Positions 1-8,326 of a stretch of 64,000 nt of DNA are shown here, one piece after another (position 1 is the stretch's first letter; every line of letters starts with the position of its first letter). The stretch comes from Streptomyces sp. NBC_01298 (GTDB lineage: Bacteria; Actinomycetota; Actinomycetes; Streptomycetales; Streptomycetaceae), in assembly GCF_035978755.1 (NCBI RefSeq), contig NZ_CP108414.1, positions 3,162,001 to 3,226,000 of the forward strand, written 5' to 3'. The notes under the pieces are model-generated. The model did no database searches. It was not told the DNA's origin and was given only the letters and a program-made list of their open reading frames with translations. The position numbers were made by a program, and so were the translations under genes.

Positions 1-160
1 GATCTTCGCGTTGTTCAGCTCCTCATGGCCGTCGATGCATCCCTCGTCCGCCGGTGAATGACCTCCGGGGAGTTTCCGGCGCGGCGGGCCACCTCGGCAC
101 CGGCACGCCCGCGTTCAGCCAGTTGGTGATGCAGGTGTGCCGGAGGTCGTACGCGAGCAG
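1..160 (-). pseudogene. Tyrosine recombinase (integrase) C-terminal remnant, frameshifted, runs off the left edge
   Basis: Read leftward from about 151, the minus strand encodes YDLRHTCITNWLNAGV, the box II R-x-x-H signature of phage and ICE tyrosine recombinases. The reading then changes frame: a second frame continues the family sequence as AEVARRAGNSPEVIHRR, and a third gives CIDGHEELNNAKI up to the window edge. At least two small indels are therefore needed to restore the expected integrase C-terminus, so the copy is dead. Sequence upstream of the YDLRH motif is not convincingly integrase-like, so the 5' part is missing or replaced. The gene may continue left of the window. It lies inside the element that ends at the tRNA fragment near 6.85 kb, and may be an older, superseded integrase. 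Confidence 0.7.
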
Positions 161-226
161 ATCGCTCGGCTCCAGGGTGAGGTCACCGAGCTGCGGGAGC
201 GGGTTGTGGAGCTGGAGGGGAAGTAG
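137..226 (+). pseudogene. Possible 3' remnant of a coiled-coil protein gene
   Basis: On the plus strand a frame from GTG at 137 to TAG at 224 encodes a strongly heptad-patterned tail (EVVREQIARLQGEVTELRER, then VVELEGK). Such endings occur in small regulators and relaxase-associated proteins of actinomycete elements. No start or upstream body is visible, because the preceding bases belong to the antisense integrase remnant. This looks like a rearrangement junction near base 155. The function is not identifiable. Confidence 0.3.
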
Positions 227-413
227 CCCCCGGCCCACGCCGTCCCGGCCGTCACCGCCGCGACGCGTGATGAGTGCAAGAGCGCCTGCTGTTGTCACAA
301 TCCTGCCCCCTTCGTTCGGATCGAATGGAGGGCTCCGACCTGCGTCGCTAGGCTGTCGCCCCGCCCTCTGCATCCTTTGTAGACCGGGCAGTTGACTGAC
401 CGACAGATACGCC

Positions 414-439
414 ATGTGGCCGCCAGAGAGCGGCCACAT
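414..439. promoter_or_regulatory. 10-bp perfect inverted repeat upstream of the XRE gene (candidate operator)
   Basis: The 10-base arms ATGTGGCCGC and GCGGCCACAT are separated by six bases and centred about 35 bp before the GTG start at 461. The position fits an autoregulatory operator or a 5' leader hairpin of the regulator that follows. No other palindrome of this quality is seen in the 227-460 gap, which otherwise holds no recognisable gene. Confidence 0.4.
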
Positions 440-460
440 AGGCCGCATGAGGGGGGATGA

Positions 461-1879
461 GTGGGGCAGCGACCGAACGACCTGACACCGCATGCAAGCC
501 CTCAGCACTACCTCGGCGCCGAGATGCGCGCCTGGCGCACACAGCGGGGCTTATCGCTGGGCAAGCTCAGCCGATCGATCCTGTTCAACACCAGCTACAT
601 GGCCCGCGTTGAGCGCGGCGGCCAGGCCGCATCAGCCGATCTGGTCCGCGCATACGACGATGCCCTCGGCGCGAGCGGCTCGCTCGTCCGGCTCCACGCA
701 TCGATCCTCGAAGGGGTCAGCCTTGACGCCCTCCCCCAGGGGGATGTGGCTAATCGAGGGCCCCATGTGGCCAACGACCTTGTGGCCCTGGCTGAGGAAC
801 CAGAGATTCAGGCACCGTCTGAGGAGGGGATGTCCGTCCCCGTACGTTCCGATGACGGAAGGATCATCTTCGTGTCCCTGTCCCGAAGGGCTCTGATCGG
901 TGCACTTGGCGCTGGTGCCGCCATCGCTGCAACCTCCGACCTCTCATCGGCAGCGATTCCTGCCCCACGATCCGATCTCATCGCCTCCGGGGCCGACCCG
1001 ATCGAGCTTCTCCAAGCAACCCGACGCGTGCTGATCGACAACGACAACCTGTTCGGTCCCCATCGGGTGATACCGACGGTCCAGCAGCAGATCGCCGCCA
1101 TCAAGGAACTGCGCGCGGATCGCCGCGGAACCGATCGCCGACAGCTGCTCCAGCTGCAGACCCAGTACTCCGAGCTGTGCGGCTGGCTCTATCAGGACCT
1201 CGGGGACTTCCGTGCCGCCCAACACTGGATGCGTGAGGCTCTGGAGGCCTCCCACATGGCCGGTGACGACGAACTGACCACGTACATCCTGGCGCGGCGC
1301 AGCCAGCTCGCCGGCGACATGAACGACCCGATCGAGGCGGTGGACGTCGCCGAAGCCGCGGAGGACCGAGCCGCGCCGAGGAGTCGCCTGGCCGCAGTGG
1401 CGGCTACGTACGGGGCCCACGGCCACGCGCTGCGGAACGACCAGCTCATGGCCCAGCGGGCGTACGAGCACGCACGGGAACTGCACGCCAGCATGGACCC
1501 GGATCCCAGCTCCCCCTGGGGGGTCTGGCTCGATGGCGCGTACATCGACGTTCAGCGAGCACACAGTCTCGCGGCTCTCGGGGACCACCGCGGAGCGGCT
1601 GCAGGCTTCCGGAATGCCATCAGCAGACTGCCCGCCGGCTACCACCGCGACCGCGGGGTCTACCTGGGGCGGGAGGCTGTTTCCCTGGCGCGCGCGGGCG
1701 AGGCCGAGCAGGCAGCCTCCATCGGACTTCAGGCACTGGCCGTTGCGAAGGACACCGGTTCCGACCGCATCACGCGCGAGCTGGCCCAGCTCGATGGAGA
1801 ACTTGATCAGTGGCGTACGGTCCCTGGCGTGAGCGACTTCAAGGATGCTCTGACCGAGGCAGTACTGCGCCAGGCCTGA
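461..1879 (+). CDS. XRE-family helix-turn-helix regulator with TPR-like C-terminal region
   Basis: The 472-residue product has an N-terminal HTH of the XRE type at about residues 18-75 (LGAEMRAWRTQRGLSLGKLS, then SYMARVERG). A hydrophobic Ala/Gly segment at about 145-165 follows, typical of this Streptomyces regulator group. The rest is an alpha-helical repeat region resembling tetratricopeptides. It probably controls the two genes downstream; the gap to the next start is 44 bp. GTG at 461 follows a purine-rich stretch; an ATG at 457 is out of frame. Codon 31 (551-553) is TTA, so translation should depend on the bldA tRNA and be developmentally timed. The ligand and targets cannot be told from sequence. 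Confidence 0.8.
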   Translation: MGQRPNDLTPHASPQHYLGAEMRAWRTQRGLSLGKLSRSILFNTSYMARVERGGQAASADLVRAYDDALGASGSLVRLHASILEGVSLDALPQGDVANRGPHVANDLVALAEEPEIQAPSEEGMSVPVRSDDGRIIFVSLSRRALIGALGAGAAIAATSDLSSAAIPAPRSDLIASGADPIELLQATRRVLIDNDNLFGPHRVIPTVQQQIAAIKELRADRRGTDRRQLLQLQTQYSELCGWLYQDLGDFRAAQHWMREALEASHMAGDDELTTYILARRSQLAGDMNDPIEAVDVAEAAEDRAAPRSRLAAVAATYGAHGHALRNDQLMAQRAYEHARELHASMDPDPSSPWGVWLDGAYIDVQRAHSLAALGDHRGAAAGFRNAISRLPAGYHRDRGVYLGREAVSLARAGEAEQAASIGLQALAVAKDTGSDRITRELAQLDGELDQWRTVPGVSDFKDALTEAVLRQA

Positions 1880-1923
1880 ACAGGCTCCCTCCACCCGTGA
1901 CCAGCAACAGAAGGAGACCCCTA

Positions 1924-2607
1924 ATGCCCCGCCCCTACGTTCTGCTGAGCGTGGCCACATCCGTGGATGGCTACATCGATGACACCAGCACCTCGCGTCT
2001 TCTGCTGAGCAACAGCGAGGACTTCGACCGGGTAGACCAGGTGCGTGCCGAATCCGACGCCATCCTGATCGGCGCCGGCACGATGCGGTCGGACAACCCC
2101 CGGCTGCTGGTGAACAGCGACGAGCGGCGCGCGGCCCGGGTGGCCGCAGGAAAGCCTGCCTACCCGCTCAAGGTCACCATCTCCGCGAGCGGAGACCTGG
2201 AGGCCGACCTGAAGTTCTGGCACCACGGCGGAGAGAAGCTCGCCTACACCACGGACGCGGGCGAGGAGAAGCTCCGCGAGCGGCTGGCCGGCCTGGCGGA
2301 CGTGGTCTCCACGGGCCCGGCCATCGACTTCGGCGTCCTGCTGGACGACCTCGGAGCCCGCGGCATAGAGCGGCTGATGGTGGAAGGCGGCGGACAGATC
2401 CACACGGCTTTCCTCTCCCAGGGCCTGGCGGACGAGATCCACCTCGCCATCGCCCCTCTGGTCGTCGGCGACCCGGGCGCCCCCCGCTTCCTGAACCCCG
2501 CCAGCTACCCCGGCGGCTCCACTCGCCGCATGCACCTCGCCGAGGCAAGCACCATCGGCGACGTGGTCCTTCTCCGCTACCTGCCCAAGCAGGAGGGTTC
2601 CGCATGA
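1924..2607 (+). CDS. RibD C-terminal/dihydrofolate reductase-like reductase
   Basis: The 227-residue protein has the pyrimidine-reductase half of RibD as a free-standing enzyme. An N-terminal strand and loop reads SVATSVDGYIDD, a nucleotide-binding region reads AILIGAGTMRSDNPRLLV, and the C-terminal half carries the conserved VEGGGQIHTAFL motif. Family members reduce a pteridine- or pyrimidine-type carbonyl or imine with NADPH. ATG at 1924 is preceded by AAGGAG and gives the normal family length; the frame is open further upstream but without a good ribosome site. It overlaps the deaminase gene by four bases (ATGA), so the two are translationally coupled. Together they equal a split RibD. The substrate is unknown and need not be the riboflavin intermediate. 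Confidence 0.85.
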   Translation: MPRPYVLLSVATSVDGYIDDTSTSRLLLSNSEDFDRVDQVRAESDAILIGAGTMRSDNPRLLVNSDERRAARVAAGKPAYPLKVTISASGDLEADLKFWHHGGEKLAYTTDAGEEKLRERLAGLADVVSTGPAIDFGVLLDDLGARGIERLMVEGGGQIHTAFLSQGLADEIHLAIAPLVVGDPGAPRFLNPASYPGGSTRRMHLAEASTIGDVVLLRYLPKQEGSA

Positions 2608-3056
2608 CGCACGCCGACGATGTGACGTGGATGGAGCGGGCCATCGAACTCTCCCGCAAGTGCCCGCCGGCAGACGGGGCCTTCTCCGTCGGCGCCATCA
2701 TCGTGCGCGCCGACGGCGAGGAACTCGCCCACGGCTACTCCCGCGAGACGGACGCCCACGTCCACGCCGAAGAATCCGCCCTGGCCAAGCTCCCAGCGGA
2801 CGACCCCCGCCTGGCTGGCGCCACGCTCTACAGCACGCTGGAACCCTGCTCTGAGCGCAGGTCCCGCCCCCTCACCTGCACCCAGCTCATCCTCCGCTCC
2901 CCCATCCGCCGCGTGGTCATCGCCTGGCGAGAGCCGAGCCTCCTGGTGGCTGACTGCGTGGGAGTGGAGACCCTCCGAGCAGAGGCCACCGAGGTAGTTG
3001 AAGTCACCGAGCTGGCCTATCAGGCACGCGCGGTGAATGCCCACCTGCTGGCATGA
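2604..3056 (+). CDS. RibD N-terminal/CMP-dCMP-type zinc deaminase
   Basis: The 150-residue protein is a cytidine-deaminase-fold enzyme of the RibD/dCMP group. The zinc and catalytic motif reads HVHAEESAL (His-Ala-Glu) near residue 50, and the second zinc motif is [13 protein letters not shown] near residues 85-97. The spacing between the two cysteines is one residue longer than in canonical RibD, as in other stand-alone actinobacterial homologues. It would hydrolytically deaminate an aminopyrimidine or related base, passing product to the reductase encoded by the gene it overlaps. No riboflavin genes (ribA, ribB, ribE, ribH) are nearby, so a role in an accessory metabolite or in nucleotide modification is an inference. 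Confidence 0.85.
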   Translation: MTHADDVTWMERAIELSRKCPPADGAFSVGAIIVRADGEELAHGYSRETDAHVHAEESALAKLPADDPRLAGATLYSTLEPCSERRSRPLTCTQLILRSPIRRVVIAWREPSLLVADCVGVETLRAEATEVVEVTELAYQARAVNAHLLA

Positions 3057-3192
3057 CCCGCAACCCGCGGGAATCAGGACACAACATGGCCGATTATCAC
3101 CTCAGGCATCATTCTCATACGTCGTTCCGCATCGACTAATCACCCACCACCCTCGTACGATCATCGCCTTGAAGTGCTGCGACGGGGGGCTG

Positions 3193-6100
3193 ATGGTGGC
3201 GTACGTGAACGACGGTCTACACGGAAAGCCAAAGAAGTCGGTGCCCGACCTTGTCTTAAGGTTCGGGCAAGACATCTCGGCCAAGCTCCAGGGTGCGGGG
3301 GGCAAAGACAGCGGCAGGGAAGACGCACTGACAGCCCCGACCGAGCAACTACTTAGGGGAATGGCCAGCCGCCAGAACGTCGGCCTTATCGCTCACGGTC
3401 AACACAAAATCAAGAAGCTAAACGCCCGTCCCGACTTCGCTATCAGCGTGGGCGGAAAGGTCATCGGGCACGTCGAGCTGAAAGCGCCGGGCAAAGGCGT
3501 CGACCCGACGAAATGGGCGACTAGTAGCCACGACCACGAACAGTGGACCAAGATCAAGGTGTTACCTAACCTTCTCTACACCGATGGCTACGACTGGGCG
3601 CTGTACCGAGGGGGCGTCCAGATCGGCGCCGCAGCTCGACTCGTTGGTGACTTCGATCGCGGCTCAGGCAGTTTCACACCGGCAGACGACCGATTCGAGC
3701 AGCTGATAGCCCTCTTCCTCGGATGGGTTCCGGCCAAGCCGAGCAGTCTCAGCGACTTGGTGAAGCGGGTCGCCGGGTTGTGTGCACTGTTGCGAGATGA
3801 GGTTCGCGAGCGCCTCGCTCGCGAAGCTCGGGGAGAGACGACCCAAGCCTTCACAGTGCTGGCGGAGAACTGGCGAGACTTACTATTCCCTGACGCGACT
3901 CCGGAGTCATTTGCCGACCAGTACGCGCAGACGCTCACCTTCGCCTTACTCCTGGCCAGGATTGAGGGCATTGACCTGGAAGACTTGCCGCTAGCAGAAG
4001 CAGCAAGGAAACTCGGCAAGAGCCATTCACTGATGGGCAAGGCTCTGGCCGTCCTTACGGACGACGCTTTGGACGATCTGCGCGGCGTAGTCGGAATCAT
4101 GGTCCAGGTCATATCCAAGGTCGACTCGGACCTATTCAAGGACGATAGCGGCGACGCATATCTGCATTTCTACGAGGGTTTCCTGAGCGCTTACGACCCA
4201 CAGCTGCGCCAGAAAACCGGCACATACTACACGCCGAATGAAATCGTAAGCTTTATGGTCGATTTCACCGACAAGATATTGCGAGAGCGGCTCGGACAGA
4301 GCAAGGGATTCGGCAGCGAAGATGTAACCGTAGTCGACCCTGCCACTGGAACCGGAACCTTCCTCATCAATGTGATCAACCGCGTTGCCAAGGACATCGA
4401 GCGCGAGTATGACAGCGGACTCAAGCCAGGCCTCCTTCGTAAGCTCGCCGGCCGCCTTATAGGATTTGAGAAGCAAACCGGCCCTTACGCAGTCGCCGAG
4501 CTGCGCCTCAGCCACGCCTTCAAGGCACATCAAACCGAGGTCGCCGATAATGCAATTAGGCTGCACGTAGCGGACACTCTCGACGATCCAGCCGTCGAGC
4601 AGCACCTCGGCTTCATCTATGACGCTATCGCCCAGCACCGAAGGGCAGCCAATAAGATCAAGGCCGAGGAAAAGGTCATGGTTGTGATCGGCAACCCTCC
4701 GTACCTCAAGGGCGCTAAGGCCGCAGGCCAAGGCAAGTGGATATCGGAGGGAGGTGGAAATAATCTCCCACCCATCCTGAACCGCTTTCGCGCACCCGAC
4801 ATCGGTAGAACCGGGTACGCCTTGGACAACCTCTATGTCTACTTCTGGGCCTGGGCCACCTGGAAGGTATTTGATCAGGTGATGGCCACTACGGGCGAGC
4901 CCAATGCCCCCTCGGGCGTCATTGCTTTCATTACGAATGCAGGATTCCTCGACAGCAAGGGCGCTGCGGGGATGCGTCGCTACCTCAGAAAGTCGGCGGA
5001 CGAGGGCTGGATCATCGGTCTAACACCGGAGGGTCCGTATTCGAAGGCCCGGACCCGAGTCTTCCCACTCGTTAAACGAGAGGTGTGCATTGCGATCTTT
5101 GTCCGCCGAGGAGATCCGGACCCCGACACCCCTGCAGTAGTGCGCAGGCTCGATGCCCCTCAAGGTCACCGCGACGAAAAATTCGCTTGGCTCGGCGACC
5201 TCGGACTGGATGGCCACGAGGATGGTTCGCCCTGGCAGACGTGTTCGGATGCCCTTACGGATCCATTCCAGCCTGCAGCCAGCGAGGACTGGTCGAACAT
5301 GCCCTCTCTGGATGAATTGCTTCCGTGGGCATCGTCCGGGAACAAGAACAACCGGAGTTGGCCGGTCTCTCCGAGCGAGGAAATACTGAACAAGCGCTGG
5401 AAGATGCTCATCAAGGCACCCAAGAACCGTAAGGCTGCCTTGATGAAGAGCACCGGGGATCGCCATCCGGACAAGCTAGAGCAGCCCTTGCCGGGAGGTG
5501 AATGGCAGGGAATTCTAGCCGAAGAGAAAAACGAAATCCCGCAGGTGGAACGCTACGGGCGGATGACCTTCGACCGGCAGTACCTAGTCGCCGACCGCCG
5601 GGTTATCGACCGCCCCCGCCCCTCACTCTTCTTCGTCCAGAGCAATCGACAGGTATTCCTTTCCGAGCTCCATACAGAATCGGGGCGCCCTGGGCCGGCG
5701 GTTAGCTTCACGAACCTCATTCCGGACATGCATCATTTCAAGGGCACCGAGGGTGGGCGCGTGATGCCACTGTATCGCGACCCGCTAAGTCAGCAGCCGA
5801 ACGTCACGCCTAGCCTGGTGGCTACGCTCTCCAGCGTTCTGGGGGTTTCGGTCACCCCTGAGGATCTTCTGGCATACATCGCCGGGAGCGCAAGTCACTC
5901 TGGCTACACCGAGCGGTACCAGCAGCAGCTGAGCGCCCGCGGAGTTCATATACCTCTCACCAGAAACCCAGCGCTGTGGCAGGAAGTCGTCGAGATCGGC
6001 AAGAGGGTTATATGGCTGCACACTTATGGTGAGCGATATGTGGACGCTAAAGCAGGGCGACCGCGTGCAGAGCCACGCCTCCCAGAAGGACAAAGGCCTA

Positions 6101-6576
6101 AGAATCCCGAGGCAATTGGTGAGAGCCCTCACGGATTCCCCGAGTCTTTGACCTACGACGCCAATAACCAGGCACTCGTGCTTGGCGGAGGCACAATCAC
6201 GCCCGTCGCACCTGAGGTCTGGGAGTACAGAATTGGGGGCGTCCAAGTCGTTCGAAAATGGTTTGGCTTTCGCAAGCTTAATCCCGATGTCGAGCGCCAG
6301 ACGCCATTGAATGACGTGGTGCCGCAAGAATGGCCTGCAGACTACACGATTGAACTCTTGAACCTTTTGAATGTTCTCGGCCTCCTAGCCGCTTTGGAAC
6401 CTGAGCAAGCGCGCCTGCTAAGGGCCATCGCGGAGGGGCCGTTGATCGGAGTGGATGAGTTGACACAGCGCTCGGTCCTCCCTATTCCTGAATCGGCGAA
6501 GAAGGAGCCAAAGGTGCCGAGAGTGCCGCACCCCAAGCCCGGCGACGGCCACCAGGAAACGATCGACTTCTTGTAA
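3193..6576 (+). CDS. Single-chain type IIG/ISP-like restriction-modification enzyme
   Basis: The 1127-residue protein combines nuclease, methyltransferase and specificity regions. An N-terminal PD-(D/E)xK site is visible as P80-D81 and E95-L96-K97. The adenine-N6 methyltransferase core shows motif I DPATGTG at 382-388 and motif IV NPPY at 501-504. The C-terminal third resembles the type ISP specificity domain ([14 protein letters not shown], then [16 protein letters not shown]). No helicase domain is seen, unlike full-length ISP enzymes. ATG at 3193 follows a G-rich site; the open frame upstream is probably untranslated. GC is visibly lower than in neighbours. TTA codons occur at 3256, 3562, 3880 and 3946, arguing for transfer from a different background and for bldA dependence. 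PglX of BREX is less likely because of the nuclease motif. Confidence 0.85.
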   Translation: MVAYVNDGLHGKPKKSVPDLVLRFGQDISAKLQGAGGKDSGREDALTAPTEQLLRGMASRQNVGLIAHGQHKIKKLNARPDFAISVGGKVIGHVELKAPGKGVDPTKWATSSHDHEQWTKIKVLPNLLYTDGYDWALYRGGVQIGAAARLVGDFDRGSGSFTPADDRFEQLIALFLGWVPAKPSSLSDLVKRVAGLCALLRDEVRERLAREARGETTQAFTVLAENWRDLLFPDATPESFADQYAQTLTFALLLARIEGIDLEDLPLAEAARKLGKSHSLMGKALAVLTDDALDDLRGVVGIMVQVISKVDSDLFKDDSGDAYLHFYEGFLSAYDPQLRQKTGTYYTPNEIVSFMVDFTDKILRERLGQSKGFGSEDVTVVDPATGTGTFLINVINRVAKDIEREYDSGLKPGLLRKLAGRLIGFEKQTGPYAVAELRLSHAFKAHQTEVADNAIRLHVADTLDDPAVEQHLGFIYDAIAQHRRAANKIKAEEKVMVVIGNPPYLKGAKAAGQGKWISEGGGNNLPPILNRFRAPDIGRTGYALDNLYVYFWAWATWKVFDQVMATTGEPNAPSGVIAFITNAGFLDSKGAAGMRRYLRKSADEGWIIGLTPEGPYSKARTRVFPLVKREVCIAIFVRRGDPDPDTPAVVRRLDAPQGHRDEKFAWLGDLGLDGHEDGSPWQTCSDALTDPFQPAASEDWSNMPSLDELLPWASSGNKNNRSWPVSPSEEILNKRWKMLIKAPKNRKAALMKSTGDRHPDKLEQPLPGGEWQGILAEEKNEIPQVERYGRMTFDRQYLVADRRVIDRPRPSLFFVQSNRQVFLSELHTESGRPGPAVSFTNLIPDMHHFKGTEGGRVMPLYRDPLSQQPNVTPSLVATLSSVLGVSVTPEDLLAYIAGSASHSGYTERYQQQLSARGVHIPLTRNPALWQEVVEIGKRVIWLHTYGERYVDAKAGRPRAEPRLPEGQRPKNPEAIGESPHGFPESLTYDANNQALVLGGGTITPVAPEVWEYRIGGVQVVRKWFGFRKLNPDVERQTPLNDVVPQEWPADYTIELLNLLNVLGLLAALEPEQARLLRAIAEGPLIGVDELTQRSVLPIPESAKKEPKVPRVPHPKPGDGHQETIDFL

Positions 6577-6844
6577 CGGCAAGATGTGGCGAACGAAATC
6601 GACTAGGAGCTCATCGCAGTCTGGTGACGGTCAGACCGGGCGGGCTGCGGTAGCGCCCGGCACTCAGTCATCCGTCGAGCTGTCTGCCCCGCACGCACAT
6701 CGCGCATCCCCTCGCTCAGTCAACTAGCCCACAGGATCCTGTGCATGGCGTGTGAAGCCACGACCAACCAGTAACACTCGCCATGTCGGTGCAGGTCAGA
6801 GCAATTTCACGCAACACATGTGTATGCCCTCCGGAGCCGTGTGC
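6577..6844. other. Non-coding element end before the tRNA fragment
   Basis: This stretch separates the restriction-modification gene from the tRNA-like fragment. No frame with coding character, no ribosome-binding site and no strong hairpin was found on either strand. As the terminal arm of an integrated element it could contain integrase arm-binding or excision-factor sites, but none can be identified by eye. Confidence 0.4.
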
Positions 6845-6869
6845 GCAGGTTCGAATCCTGCCGGGGGCA
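6845..6869 (+). other. tRNA 3'-end fragment, probable attachment site (attR) of an integrated element
   Basis: The bases form a complete T-arm (GCAGG, loop TTCGAAT, CCTGC), followed by a 3' acceptor strand CGGGGGC and discriminator A. No CCA is encoded, as is normal in Streptomyces. There is no D-arm or anticodon arm upstream, so it is not a whole tRNA. The acceptor strand would pair with GCCCCCG, which fits tRNA-Arg (CCT-type) genes, a known integration target of actinophages and ICEs. A terminator lies immediately downstream, as expected for the original tRNA gene. The rebuilt full tRNA should lie at the far left end of the element, outside the window. The tRNA identity is inferred from arm sequence only. 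Confidence 0.75.
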
Positions 6870-6890
6870 CTTCGCAGGAAGTGCCACAGA

Positions 6891-6931
6891 GACCCTCCAA
6901 ACAGTGCCAGTACTGTTCGGAGGGTCTTTTT
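6891..6931 (+). terminator. Rho-independent terminator of the interrupted tRNA locus
   Basis: The stem is GACCCTCC paired with GGAGGGTC. An inner stem ACAGT/ACTGT follows after a two-base internal loop, and a run of five T comes directly after. It begins 22 bp past the tRNA fragment. It is a classic L-shaped terminator, unusual in this GC-rich genome apart from stable-RNA genes. Confidence 0.8.
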
Positions 6932-6983
6932 GTGTTACGCACCATGGGTACCCGCAGACCAGCAGCCTTCGGGGGACATATGC

Positions 6984-7090
6984 GTGGACGACAGGCTCCG
7001 TGATTTCGCGAAGGGGTCACCCAACTTCGGTGTCCTCTAGCAGCACCAGCCCCTCCTTTCTCTCTTCATGGCGCCTCGGCCGAGGCCACG
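6984..7090 (+). pseudogene. Broken 5' end of the DUF4145-like gene
   Basis: From GTG at 6984 the frame encodes VDDRLRDFAKGSPNFGVL and then meets TAG at 7038. Reading on in the same frame gives QHQPLLSL. The family-like continuation (HGASAEA, then TVFKNPNLSLVQAGQYGEVL) is in the frame that leads into the next entry. SPNFGxL followed by a helical xAE..F.DPN segment is how DUF4145-type and nuclease-related N-termini usually begin. One nonsense change and one single-base deletion near 7060 therefore separate the natural start from the rest of the gene. Confidence 0.55.
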
Positions 7091-8326
7091 GTGTTCAAGA
7101 ACCCCAACTTGTCCCTGGTTCAGGCCGGCCAGTACGGCGAGGTCCTCGCTGAGGAGCTGATCAGCCGGATCGGCATGCGGATCGAGGGCGACCGACAGGT
7201 CGACCGCCTGACCGCGCTGGTCCGTGCCGGAGTCCTCGTCCCCGAAATCCGTGACGACTTCGACCGCTTGCGGCGCGACCGGAACAAGGCCGCGCACAGC
7301 CACCTGTTCGATACGGCGCGGGCCCTGGCCGCCGTACGTGTCTGCTACGAACCCGGCCTCTGGTTCCACGACGCCATCGAGGGCCGGCGGACAGTCGAGG
7401 AGCGCCTCGAGCAGGCCCGGATCGATCCCGGTGACCTCACTGCCGTGCTGATGATCGGAGGCAGCAGCCAGATCCCCGCCGTGGGCCCCGCGACGCCGTT
7501 TCAGCGCCCTGATCGATCGCAACTCGACGGCGAGGTCGAGGTGTTCGGGGACGGGGCCGTTCCCCCGGAAATCCACAAGGAACTCGACCGCCTGCTCGCT
7601 CTGCGCCCCACGGGCCGAACCGCACCCGAACCGACGCACCCGCAGCAGGCCCCCGTCACGAAGGCACAGCCCGACCGCAATCCCTTCGCCGTGCAGTCAC
7701 CCACTCCCGGGCCCGCGCCAAGGGCCAGGACAGGGCTGGGGGGCGCGCCATCGGCCGCACCCCTGGTCGTGGACGGCTCGAACCTGGCGTGGAACGGACG
7801 CCCTCCGCGTGGAGCGGGAGGAAAGCCGAGCTTCGCCGCGCTGCGGGCGGCCATCAAGTCCCTGAGGTTCAACCACCGCGATCGGGACATGCATGTCGTC
7901 GTCGATGCCACCCTCCGCCACGACGTGTCCGAGGCCGCGCGGCCCCAGGTCGAGGCGGCCATCGCCGCCGGCACCGTCGTCCAGCCCCCGGCCGGGACCG
8001 AGGGCGTAGGCGACGCCCTGGTGATCAGCATCGCCGAGGAGGTGGCCGGTGTGATCGTGTCGAACGACAACTTCGGCCCCTTCCAGAAGGCGAACCCTTG
8101 GCGACGGGCACCCGGCCGCGTGCTGGGCGCCACCCAGTCACAGGGCATCTGGGTCTTCACCTCGCGACGGCCCAACCTCGCGTCCCCCGGCGCGCATCGC
8201 CGGTGGCGTCCAAACCGCGGCCCGCACCCGCCCTGTATCGCACTGGGCGGATCGGGCCGAGTCGCTGTCCGGCGAACCGGAGATCGCTACGGTGGTGACC
8301 GTTCGCATGAGGGAGGGGACCCATGA
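7091..8326 (+). CDS. Mosaic protein: DUF4145-like, Hsp70 fragment, NYN/PIN-type RNase domain (5'-truncated)
   Basis: The 411-residue frame has three unlike parts. Residues 1-100 resemble DUF4145 (QAGQYGEVLAEELI, then RLRRDRNKAAHSHLF). Residues 100-135 contain an Hsp70 signature fragment (DLTAVLMIGGSSQIPAV) without the rest of a chaperone. After a Pro-rich linker, residues 225-360 match a Zc3h12a-like NYN nuclease: VVDGSNLAWNG, the acidic GVGDALVISIA stretch, then VIVSNDNFGPFQ and a terminal GIWVFTSRRP. The last 55 residues are low complexity and may not be native. GTG at 7091 is the first usable in-frame start, but the true start appears to lie upstream behind a stop and a frameshift. It overlaps the next gene by four bases. 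If expressed, RNA cleavage by the NYN domain is the likeliest activity. Confidence 0.6.
   Translation: MFKNPNLSLVQAGQYGEVLAEELISRIGMRIEGDRQVDRLTALVRAGVLVPEIRDDFDRLRRDRNKAAHSHLFDTARALAAVRVCYEPGLWFHDAIEGRRTVEERLEQARIDPGDLTAVLMIGGSSQIPAVGPATPFQRPDRSQLDGEVEVFGDGAVPPEIHKELDRLLALRPTGRTAPEPTHPQQAPVTKAQPDRNPFAVQSPTPGPAPRARTGLGGAPSAAPLVVDGSNLAWNGRPPRGAGGKPSFAALRAAIKSLRFNHRDRDMHVVVDATLRHDVSEAARPQVEAAIAAGTVVQPPAGTEGVGDALVISIAEEVAGVIVSNDNFGPFQKANPWRRAPGRVLGATQSQGIWVFTSRRPNLASPGAHRRWRPNRGPHPPCIALGGSGRVAVRRTGDRYGGDRSHEGGDP

Noticed and set aside
3193..6576. BREX PglX methyltransferase
   Set aside because: The N-terminal PD-(D/E)xK motif, the ISP-like C-terminus and the lack of other BREX genes argue for a stand-alone restriction-modification enzyme.
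6783..6870. Complete tRNA gene around the T-arm
   Set aside because: No D-arm, anticodon arm or 5' acceptor strand can be folded upstream; only the 3' portion is present.
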